NCBI GenBank assembly: GCA_949775045.1
Contig: OX459098.1
Span: forward strand, 19,862,944-19,926,943
DNA: 64,000 bases
Direction of reading: 5' to 3'
Source of the DNA: Metridium senile
Taxonomy: Eukaryota > Cnidaria > Anthozoa > Actiniaria > Metridiidae
This document shows, piece after piece, positions 47,301-59,800 of this stretch (its first letter is position 1; every line of letters begins with the position of its first letter). The notes below the pieces were generated by a model. It was not told where the DNA came from. It saw only the letters and a list, made by a program, of their open reading frames with translations, and made no database searches. A program made the translations under genes and the position numbers.

Positions 47301-50300
47301 CACAGTATGCAAAATAAAAATTGAATTGACAAATTATTTTCAAAAAAAAATATGATAAAAAATGAAAAACTTCTCACAACCGACAACAACAGCAATCGTT
47401 TAGTACCAATAATTAAATAAAAAAGAATTACACATATAATTAAAGACTTAAATACGTGGTACAAGCTATAAACCACAAGGGCTAGCCTAGGTAGATAGCT
47501 TTTTACAAGAATATATTATGGTTACATAGGTCGGTTAATACGATTGAAAACGAAAAGAGAATAACTCAAATGAATATATAATTATAACACTGTTATCTGA
47601 AAGTTCGCTTTGGTTGTTTGTTTGCATTCCGTATAAGAATAGGTCATCACTAAGAAATAATGACATAATGATACAACTAACTATTCTTTGTTGTAGTGGT
47701 TCTCGTGGTTCTCCCTCGCAGCCGTTATTAGTGTCGGGGTCAGACTGTCGTGACACGAAAGCTGTTTGGTCTGTCACAGTTGCCGGCTAAGAACCGGTTA
47801 ATTATTAATGCAGACACCGGATATCATTCAGTATTTGAGCAAGCGGTCGAGTAAGACGACGAAAATGTTGTCTAGAATGCTGTCCTTGTTTTGTATTTTG
47901 TGTATAATAGTCATCTTAATAGTCATTGCTATGACCTCTGAGAGACGAAGTCGTACGAAATTCACTGGGTCTTCAGTCTTACAAAAGGATGTCCTTCAAA
48001 CAACCATTTCACAGCGTCCTACGGAAGAAAGCACGATGTTTACATCTTCAAATAAGATATTTCCTGCTTCGATAGTAAGTGTTTCTAGTGTTCAACACGA
48101 AGAAAGGACTTCAACTCGTTTACGTTCATCTTCTACACCGTTAACAAGACAACAAACCACTTTATCTACTACAACAACAACCATCAGGCCGACACAGCGG
48201 CCAGTGAACTACGATTTAAACCGGACCTCGTGCGATTTAAAGCTGAGTAAAGGAGTAATGTGTCCACCATTGTACACGGCTCTAGGAGGGGAATGTAGCT
48301 ATAACAATACTGCAATTGCTTGTACTGATGTAAGACGAAGGTCACAGTACAGAGTAAGACAAGCTCAGCTAGTTATTACAAGATTATTGCACGTCTTCGA
48401 CCTCGTTGCTCAGAAACACGGCATTAAATACTGGTTAACTTCGGGTACACTGTTAGGAGCTGTAAGACATAAAGGGTTTATCCCTTGGGATGATGATGCT
48501 GATATAGAAATGACTTTAGATCAATACGAGAAATTCTATCGTTATGCAAGTCATGATATGCCAGATGATGTCTTCTTTCAGAATAGTGAATCAGACCCAT
48601 ACCTTAAACCGTCCGACCCAAAGGAATACCAAAGACTGAAATACAAAGATATTGGTTTATATAAAAGAACATGGAACCCTCGTTTAAGAGATCGTAATAG
48701 TTGTTATAAATACTGTATTGATTATGGTTGTAAGTGGCACGATGGAGCTATGGTCGACATATTCGTCGTCGACTCAGTCTCAGAAAGTACATATCCGCTA
48801 ACAACAGCCCTATTCGAAGGCCTACATTTTCCAATCCAAAATAACTGGATAGAAGAATTGACCAGTAAATACGGCAAAGATTTCATGGCTATACCAAAGA
48901 AAATAAGTTTTAATGCTTATTATCCCGATCCAGAGTACAGCTGTGAAAAATTACGAGAAACGTAGCATTGAACTGTTTGTTTTAGAATACATAATTTGAA
49001 CCTAAAGTCGACTACGTACTCAAATAAATATTTGATGAGAAAATACTTTTTTTGAATTTAGTTACAGAATGGGAGAAGAAACCATAGTTACGGATCAATT
49101 TTATATAGAGAGAACAGGTATTCAATTTATTATCGCCACGTGAAGCCAGGGAAAAAAACACATTCAATTAAATATTTTATGAGAAGGTACTTTTGAATTT
49201 AGTTACAGTTTGGGAGAAGAAAACAAAGTTAATGAATCAATTTTATATATATCAATTATGCCCTAGAACAGGTATTCAATTTATTATCGCCACGTGAAGC
49301 CAGGGAAAAAAACACATTCAATTAAATATTTTATGTACCCTGGTTCCAGAGGGGCTTTCTTTTATAGGGAAATAATACGACCAAACAAACAAAATACATT
49401 GAAAATAGTCCTCGAAACTACTTTAAATCGTAAAAACTTTCTGGCATCCAGGGTATATTTTATGAGAAGGTACTTTGAATATAATTACAGTATGGGAGAA
49501 GAAAACAAAGTTAATGAATCAATTTTATATATATTAATTATGCCCTAGAACAAGTATTCAATTTATTATTGCCACGTGAAGCCAGGGGAAAAAAACACAT
49601 TCAATTAAATATTTTATGAGAAGGTACTTTTGAATTTAGTTACAGTATGGGAGAAGAAAACAAAGTTAATGAATCAATTTTATATATATCAATTATGCCC
49701 TAGAACAGGTATTCAATTTATTATCGCCACGTGAAGCCAGGGAAAAAAACACATTCAATTAAATATTTTATGTACCCTGGTTCCAGAGGGGCTTTCTTTT
49801 ATAGGGAAATAATACGACCAAACAAACAAAATACATTGAAAATAGTCCTCGAAACTACTTTAAATCGTAAAAACTTTCTGGCATCCAGGGTATATTTTAT
49901 GAGAAGGTACTTTGAATATAATTACAGTATGGGAGAAGAAAACAAAGTTAATGAATCAATTTTATATATATTAATTATGCCCTAGAACAAGTATTCAATT
50001 TATTATTGCCACGTGAAGCCAGGGGAAAAAAACACATTCAATTAAATATTTTATGAGAAGGTACTTTTGAATTTAGTTACAGTATGGGAGAAGAAAACAA
50101 AGTTAATGAATCAATTTTATGGAGAGTATGTTCTATAACAGTTATTCAATTTATTATCGTAACATGTCAGGGGAAAAAAACACATTCAATTAAATATCTT
50201 ATGAGAAAATCAGGCTTTTCAATGCATTAAAAGTATGGGAGAAGAAAAAACAGTTAATAGATTAATTTTATATAGAGTATAACAGTTATTCAATGTATTA

Positions 50301-53300
50301 TCGTAACATGAAACCAGGGGGAAAATACATTCAATTAAATATCTTATGAGAAAATCAACCTTTGAATTCATTAAAAGTATGGGAGAAGAAAAAACAGTTA
50401 AGAGATTAATTTTATATAGAGTATAACAGTTATTCAATGTATTATCGTAACATGAAACCTGGGGAAAAAATACATTCAATTCAATTTTTTATAAGAAGAT
50501 ACCTTTGATATTACACGGTTAATAGAACGATCTCACATAAGCGTTTTTAACATGCAAATATGTTTTGTCGAGTATTTAACATGCAAATGAGTTGTCACCT
50601 TGCTAATCAAGGCACACACATGGCTGCAGTTTCATGGCTATTTAGCGGCTACGTAATTTCGCACTAAAAGGTAGTTGACCTATTTTGACAATTTCTGCTC
50701 AATTGTTGTTTTTTTTTTTTTTACAGCGAGAATCACACCCCAGTGAATGAGCCGTGAAGCTGCCCACGTGCGCTTGCCTCAGTAGGGGGTGTCTATAATG
50801 CGGACGCGGACGGTCCGCGGCGGACGGCGGATGGCGGACGGCGGACAGCGGATGGCGGATGGCGGATGGCGGATGGCGGATGGCGGACGGCGGACGGCGG
50901 ACGGCGGACGGCAGACGGCGGACGGCGGACGGCGGACGAGAAAAAGTTCAAAAATGAAAAAAAATAAAATAAAATGAAAAAATAAAATGAAAAAAAAATA
51001 AAAAATAAATAATAATAACAAAAAATAATAATAATAAATTAACAAATAAAAAAAATATCCTACATTGAACCATTGAAAGAAATTGAACAAAACAAAACGA
51101 AACGATCTACGTTACCTTCATTGGTTTTTGTTTTTGATCTACTAACCGCTGAATAACGGATGATCTGAATGTAATAAATGAATCGCAGCAATTTACACGA
51201 TACTGTACTCAAACGGCGTACGCTGTGTTGCCATGAATCTTTATCAGAAATGCTGCTTAGGTTTCTAAGGGTTGTATAAGCAAGTAACAATCCATCCGTA
51301 CACACGTCAAAACCGGTAACTATCGCCAGACAACGTTCTCGTACTTTGGCGCGCGCCATTAACTTTAAAAAACACGTTAGCCAATCTAAATTTGGCGCTT
51401 TATCAGGTCACCCGAATAAAGTCATTATTATCTTATAGTTTATTGTATTTGAGTCAAGCAAAACCACATTGAAATACTGACAACTACTAGTTAAGTTTAT
51501 TTTGGTTTTTCCATAATGTTTGTCAACTGTCATTGGAAATTTTGACGAGCAACAGACTAAAATCGATCAAAACTGTACAATGATATTCTCAGATCGAGAG
51601 CTATGACTTCAAAATAAGAATGAAAACAACATGAAGCAATATTACTAAGGTTCTTTGGTTATAAGAGATAGAAAAATAGTCCACAAAATGGTTTTAAGTA
51701 GAAATAGGCCGTATGTGTATATGTGGTTTGACAGACAGTTGACCTTTTGTCCAGAAGTGTGAGTGATATGTTTTGACAAGTAGCTGGTAGAGATTTTCGT
51801 TATTGGGAGATGACAGTCTCTAATTTTCATATCTCTCATAATGATGAAAGTCTATATCTGTTTCTACGAAATTTCACGTAAAAGTAAAAACTATTTTGCA
51901 ATCTATCTGATAATTTATTTATTGCGTGACAGATTAACTTCCATGAGAAGCCACAAGTGATAAGTGACATGGTTCAGATCGGCCAGATCGCTCGTTGAAG
52001 CCGTTGTTGATATTTAATAAATGATTTGAAATTCACAACAGAAAGTAACTTTGAAGCAGTTTATATCAATTAAATTTGACTTGCCTTAATAGTTATATAA
52101 TCTCTGGCTCAGGCGTATCTTGGAGTATATGAATCGTATATAGTATATGGAGTATATGAATCGTAATTTATGCTAATATAATATCTCTGATAAAGATTCA
52201 TGGCAACACAGCGTACGCCGTTTGAGTAGTATGGGCGCACAGCGCTATTGCTGCGATTCATTTATTACATTCAGATCATCCGTTATTCAGCGGTTAGTAG
52301 ATCAAAAACAAAAAACCAATGAAGGTAAACCTGGATCGTTTCGTTTTGTTTTGTTTTTAGAATGGTTCAATTTAGGATATTTTTATATTCATTTTTTTTA
52401 TTTATTAATTTATTATTATTATTTTTTGTTATTATTATTTTATTTTCATATTTATTTATTTTTCATTTTTTTTTTTTTTTTCATTTTCATTTTAACTTTT
52501 TCTCGTCCGCCGTCCGCCGTCCGCTGCGGACCGTCCGCGTCCGCATTATAGACACACCCTGCCTTAGTTGTCGAGGTGACAACTCATTTGCATGTTAAAT
52601 ACTCGACAAAACATATTTGCATGTTAAAAACGTTTATGTGAAATCGTTCTAATGGATAGATTTTAAAGATATTTTTGAATCTAGTTCATAATTATATAGA
52701 ATAATTCCTAAAACATTTCACGAAGTTATTATCTCACTATGAAAGCAGCAAAAAAAACAATATTCAATTTGATATTGATATTGAATTATTAATTTTAAAA
52801 TTTAAAATTCACAATACGTGAAAATAATTGAAAAATATTTTATTAGCCAGTTATAAAGAGTATTTTTGTAATAGTTCACAAGTTCAGCAGCTGTTTTCAT
52901 ACCCTGGTCACCAGAGGATTAACTAACTCTCTCCCTGCTACGTATTTTGAGCAGCGAAGTAATTACGTGGCAGGGAGAAAGTTAGTCAAGCCTCTGGTAC
53001 AAGGGTGCTGTTTTATGACGGACAAATCGTCTTATGACGGACAAATCGTCTTAGAACGGACAAATCGTCTTATAACGGACAAATCGTCTTATGACGGACA
53101 AATCGTCTTATAACGGACAAATCGTCTTAGGACGGACAAATCGTCTTATGGCGGACAAATCGTCTTATGGCGAACAAATCGTCTTATGACGGACAAATCG
53201 TCTTATAACGGACTGTATCCGGAAGCGTGGATGCCAACAATCAAGAAGCATGCTGGGACATCACGCGTCAGCCAATCACAGCGCCGATAATCGACGAAAA

Positions 53301-56300
53301 GTATATAAGACAACCATCATCCAGTCTACACCATCGCCTGATGAAGACTAGCAGATTGCAGTCGAAACGTCGCGGTATTTCTACCAATGACCTCAATCGT
53401 GAGACAATTGATTAAGTATCCTTTTAATATAACAATGATATTCTTTTAGAAATATTAATTAACAATTATTCGCCGAACGCGAAGTGATTATCGGTGAATA
53501 TTTACCGAGTGGCGAGTCTTCGAGCTGCGTTTTAGTATAAATACAAAGGTGATTATTTCAAAAAAGAAAGAAGGAAACAGCATTGAACGGTGGAAATATT
53601 TTATTTTTTAAAAGCGCGACCGTCACGCGATGCCGCAAAACTTGTAAACATTGTCTCGCATAATGACAAAAAAACGTGTAAATTTACTATGATACCTTTA
53701 AATAGCTTGACACCAAACACTGTAGCTTCTTTAGCCGACACTGTCGCTAACAGTGACAAAACGACTACTGGTAGCCATTTTGTCCGAAAAGGTGATTGTC
53801 GGCTGATAATCCGAGATAGCAAACCAATCAGAGTGCGCGATTTTGTATAATCACCTTTGTATTTATACTAATATATTTTATTTTATATATAATGACAAAT
53901 ACTTTGCTAATAATTATTATTAGTTATATAATTAACGTGTTGGTGTGTATTAGTTTGAATATTTCAGTCAAGAAAGTATGCCAACAAATTATAAGAATAA
54001 TGTTCTATAGGAATAATAAATGAAACAACGCTGAGCAGTGGCTTCATTAATAGTATAAATAGTCGATTTTTCTAAAAATCAAACGCGCATTTGACCATAT
54101 ATATGCACATGTTAATTTAGTGGTGATAGTTGATGAATTCAGTATCTTTTTAAATAAAAGTGGTTAATCATGTGACTACCAATGGAAACTAGCGAGTAAA
54201 CTAGTATAGGCTGCGTCGGTGTTTGATTTAACGATAGGTAATACAATGAATTTTGTAACACCGTAAAAAAATGTTGATTTATTTTTAAGCTTTAGCCCTT
54301 CGTCGGAGTAAAAGCCCTTTTACTCTGACGAAGGAAACGGAGTTACTATTGTAACTATCAAGGGTACTCCTACACACAATCGATCACAGTTAAGTACATT
54401 TCACTCATAATTGATTAAAGTGGCTTTAGTCGTTATTTGTAGAACAAAAACTAACGCAAGTAGGTTTGTGATCATTTTATTCTCGACGTTTCGACGCTTT
54501 CTAGCGTCATTTTCAAGAGAAAATTAGTATTCTAAAAATCAAAAAGTTTTATACAATAATAGTGGTCCCATGATAATAATTAATTTTTCTATTCATCAAC
54601 GAACAAAAAACAAAATGAATGAAAACACAACTTATTGTTCATTGTGCGTCCAACTGATAGTCAAACTATGGAGCCAAACAATACCAAGAGATTACACAAT
54701 CTTAAAAAACACATAAATCACATAAAGGGCCTTTCAGTGTAATATTTTTGCGAAATTTTTACTTTTTTCTAGAATTAAGATATATATTCATGTTAGTTGA
54801 AAGAACAGGTCTTGTAATTTTATTTTACTAAACTTTACATTAAAGTTTTAAAAAACAGTAGGAGCTCAAAGTTTAATTTAAATAACAAAACCTGGGACTG
54901 TGTCGATATTTCTAAGGACTGAAACAGTGAACCTTTAAAAATAGTTCGATTTACGTCCATAAAAAGGAAAAAACTTAGTGACATTACGGACGTTAGCTCC
55001 TGTTCGAAGTAAAATAGAAAACAAATCACGGAATGTGAATATCCTTTCCTGCATAAAGGCAATCTTTTTTCTATTCTTACCGTATGGCTGATTATGATAA
55101 TATGTTAATTAGTGGTAATAATGATATGCAAGGCGTAAGAAACCAACCGTATGCTATAGTTTGTTAAACGACTACGCCATCACTGCTCGCACGGAGTCGC
55201 CATGAAGCTTCAATTTCGTATATTGACTTTTATACCTATTGTTATAGTAATCGTTGTTGCTGTCACAATTCTAGAGAGCTTGCACAGTAAAACTTCTCAA
55301 TGCAATAGTGCTTTAAACGAGAAGGCACTATCGTTCAGGTCAACACCAGACCCTCGTCCTGTAAACTACGACTTCGAGAGGACGTTCTGTGCTGTGCAGG
55401 TTAGAAATGGTCACATAATGTGTCCACCGCTTTATACGGAGTTAGGGGGAAAGTGCATGTACAATGGAACTACGGCACATTGTACCGATTTACGTCACTT
55501 TGCTTCTCATCGTCTGAGAAAGGCTCAGCTTGCTATTACAAGACTTGTGGGTCTTTTTGATCTCATAACAAGACGACATAACATCACATATTGGCTGTCT
55601 TCAAGTACACTGATAGGAGCTGTAAGACATAAAGGGTTTATCCCTTGGGATGATGATGCTGATATAGAAATGACTTTAGATCAATACGAGAAATTCTATC
55701 GTTATGCAAGTCATGATCTGCCAGATGATGTCTTCTTTCAGAATAGTGAATCAGACCCATACCTTAAACCGTCCGACCCAAAGGAATACCAAAGACTCAA
55801 ATACAAAGATATTGGTTTGTATAGAAGATTTCGTAACCCTCGACTAAGAGACCGTAAAAGTTGTTATAAATACTGTTTAAAGTATAATTGTAAATGGCAT
55901 GATGGTCTTATGGTGGATATCTTTGTACACGAGACACTGCCAAATGGTACCTATCCAATCAAAGATTATCTCTTTGAAGGACTTAGATTACCCGTAGCTA
56001 GTCACTGGAAAGAAGCATTGACCGGTGAATATGGACAAGATGTACTGGAAATACCCAAGAAGGATAGCGGCAAAAGAGTTGTCAAAAATATGCCAGATCC
56101 GATACACAGTTGTGAAGAACTGTTAAACAATAGTTAATAGTTATTTACTTTATGGAGTAACGCAATAATAAAAGTGCGAAGAACTAGTAGCTTTTCCGTA
56201 TCGATAAAGATGCTGATGATTTGATTGACTGGTCGATTAAATAACTAAGTGACAGACTGACGGATTGATTTACGGATTGACTGACTGATTGAACGACTGA

Positions 56301-56777
56301 CTGACTGACTGACTGATAGATAGAGTGAACGATTGATTGACTGATTGATTGACTGATTGACTGACTGATTGACCGACTGACTGACTGATAGATAGATAGA
56401 GTGAACGATTGATTGACTGATTGATTGACTGATAGATAGTGAACGATTGATTGATTGATTGACTGACTGATTGACTGATTGACTGATAGATAGTGAACGA
56501 TTGATTGATTGATTGACTGATAGATAGTGAACGATTGATTGATTGATTTACGGATTGACTGACTGATTGACTGATAGATAGAGTGAACGATTAATTGACT
56601 GATTGATTGACTGATTGACTGATAGATAGTGAACGATTGATTGATTGATTTACTGATTGATTGACTGATTGACTGATAGATAGTGAACGATTGATTGATT
56701 GATTGACTGACTGATTGATTGGCTGATAGATAGAGTGAACGATTGATTGATTGATAGAGTGAATGATTGATTGACTG

Positions 56778-56855
<78 letters not shown>

Positions 56856-59800
56856 ATGCATACCATTTTTGCTTGCTGTGGGGTTGGAACCCATTTTAAA
56901 TGTTCTGTGGTTACTGCAGTAATAAAGATTAAAACAAGTTTTACAAAACAAACAAAACAAGATGAAAAATATTGAAGGAGAAATCCACAAACCTTTGGAG
57001 TTGATATAAAGTTCATCTGGATCTACTGCATCTTTCGGTGCATTTTTATTTTTAATACATTTAACTTTTAAATCAAAAATTAATGTGGTATCATCTTTGA
57101 CTTCATCATCTCCTTGAAAACAAACAACATTATCAGTATTTCTTTTTAAGGGGTATTTCAGGATTGTTGTTTTACCTTCTTTAGGGAAAGAAAATTCTCT
57201 TGAATCAGCATATATAGGAATAAGGCCTAAGCGATGAGCAAGGACCTGTAAAATAACAAAATAATGTAAACAACTTTGTAAATATAAACTTTTCATGATT
57301 ATATATTACTTTTTATTCAATGGTTATCCACTCTAATCAGAAGAACTTTGGTTATACAATTTAATAAGAAAACTAGCGAATACACAAATTGCAATTATGA
57401 CGTTTCGTTGTCATCGCGACAACATTATCAAGTAAATGATGGTGCATAGAGAGAAATATATATAGTGGTGGACAATGGAAAAAATACAATAAGTTAAATA
57501 AACAGTTTCACTTGAATTGAGTCCGTCTGGACATTCAAGCGTGGCTTAAATTTACGAATTAATAACATTTCGTAAATCAGGCAGTCTAGTTTATTCAAAC
57601 ATTTTTTCAGGACGGTGAAACCGCTCTGAACGGTCAATGGTTATCAATAGAAAATGCATATCAGGATTACAATTGTAGGCAACCAGTGAATATCAATAAA
57701 CTGAATGTATTGTGTACAATGGTAGCCCGTTTATTGATTAATTAGCATTCAGTTGTCAATAAATGAAGATGAGTGAAGATCAATGATGTGGGGGTTTCAG
57801 GATTCCCAAAAGAAATATGATGCACAGCTTTAGCCTAAAAAAATAATTGAACAACAACAAAAAATCATGAAAAAAATTGTCAACCAAAAAATTCACACAA
57901 TAAAAAAAAAAATTCTTTATTCTTAATGAAGATAAGTGATGATCCATGATGTGGGGGTTGCAGGATTCACCCAAAAATACCAAGCACAACTTTAGCCTAA
58001 AAAAATATTTGAACAACAAAAAAAATCATGAAAAAAATTGCTAACAAAAAAATTTGCACAACAAAAAAATTATTAAAAAAAATTATAAATTAATGAAGAT
58101 AAATGATGATCAGCGCTGTGGGGGTTGCAGGATTTCTAAAACAAATACCAAGCACAGCTTTAGTCTTGAAAAAAATATTTGAACAGAAAAAAATCCTGAA
58201 AAAAATTGCCAACAAAAACATTTGCACAACAAAAAAATCCTTAAAAAAACATTTGTGCAAAGATGAAAAAAAATATCTTGCATTGAAAAATTGCCAATCA
58301 ACCAGACCCCTCCCCCATCAAATATCCAATGGTCTGTCCCTGAGGAATTAGAAATGTCAGACATCAAGATGGTCACAATTCATCAACATTATTTATTGCT
58401 GTGATCAGGCTATTCAGTCAGACACACCAACAACAACCTTTATAAACAACTGCATACACCAAGATAATCCAATCCTATCAGATCATTCAATAATATACAC
58501 CTATTTTAAAAATCGTTGTCGCAGCCGAAACTACGGTCCACACTCTGAAGCCTGCAAAGGATGTCTGTTATATGGACTAAATTTATGATTTATTGCCCGT
58601 TTTTTAAAGAAAATATGTATATTTATATCTACCACAACAACAACTTGTTATGGTCATATAACACAAACACGTACAACCAAAGTATGCTATGAATATATCA
58701 ATAACAAGAGAAGAAATACCGACATCCTTTGCAGGCTTCAAAGTGTGTACTGTTGCTTTGTTTGCGACAACAATTTTTGAAATAGGTGTATATAGTGGCA
58801 TTAAATACCTATGATCACTTACTGACATGCAAAGAAAACAAACAAAGCAAAACACTAAACGATTCAGTAAGAGCGAAAATAACTCACATCATAAAAGATA
58901 TCACAATCTGAATGTGCCACGAAATACAGTCTTTCCAGCAGTGCATGCTGGTAAGTGACTATGAGTTTTTAAAATTAATGGTGTGACAACTCAACATACC
59001 TCATCTTGTATAATAGAAGTATTATTATAGATAAACACTTTTTCAATTGCCATTGTTGGAACCTAATAAACAAACAAAGTAAAACTTTATTTCTTTGTCA
59101 TTTAATTTATCAGTAGGATGAATAAAACTGTAAAAAAAAAAGTAAATTTACAACCATCACTCCCCATTGGGGCTCTTCTGTGAGGTTCACTCACTACCAC
59201 TACATTCAATATTTACAACACACAACTCTGCTCACATGTTGATTTTTGCAGAGGGAGAAAAACCGGATAACCCAGAGAAAAACCCTTGTGGCACGAGAGA
59301 GAACAACACATCAAACAAACTCTATTCACTTGTCGCCTGATCCGGGAATCAAACCCAGGTCATATTGGTGAAAGGCCAGCACTCTCGCCGCTAGGCCACT
59401 CATGCCTCTGTACACCATACAGACTAAATCTGAATATGGCGACCTTCTATTGTTCTCCACTGGTTAGCCTCATGTTCATGTTGGAATACAAAGTTTTCAC
59501 ATGAATTAGAGGCTAGCCAATCAAAAACAACAGGTATTCAATTTGGTTGACATGTTTTTCGATTTGGACTTATATAAAGTAGGCTACAACTTACTAACAT
59601 TTTTACAACATTTGTACATTTTACAAGGTGTGCAGTTACTATAGGTAAATTCATTGGCCGACGAGTGGAATTCCACATTGAAATCATGAGTAAAGACGAT
59701 ATCGCACGAATCGCGGAGTCCGCGGAGTGATGACTAAAAAGCCATTTTGTAGCTCAGCGTGCGCTTAGCCAATGAGAAAGCGAAAAGAAATCTGCTGAAC

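Noticed and set aside
49294..49985. Two identical 84-codon frames
   Set aside because: They lie in the 437-bp tandem repeat and are identical because the DNA was duplicated; no family resemblance or splice context.
53012..53214. Regular short repeats resembling a CRISPR array
   Set aside because: The 19-bp units are contiguous with no unique spacers, and the genome is eukaryotic; it is a minisatellite.
39177..56137. LicD genes as bacterial contamination or recent transfer
   Set aside because: They have animal-type N-terminal anchors, lie inside and beside intron-rich POLR1C, and match the animal fukutin-like branch in layout. No bacterial neighbours.
56184..57296. 370-codon minus-strand frame read as one protein
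   Set aside because: Only 56993-57245 is coding (POLR1C exon 5), with exon 6 in another frame at 56864-56913. The rest is intron and a TGAT/TGAC repeat giving SINQ runs.
59329..59402. Possible tRNA gene on minus
   Set aside because: Box A and box B-like sequences are present but the acceptor stem does not pair and SINE-like sequence is attached.
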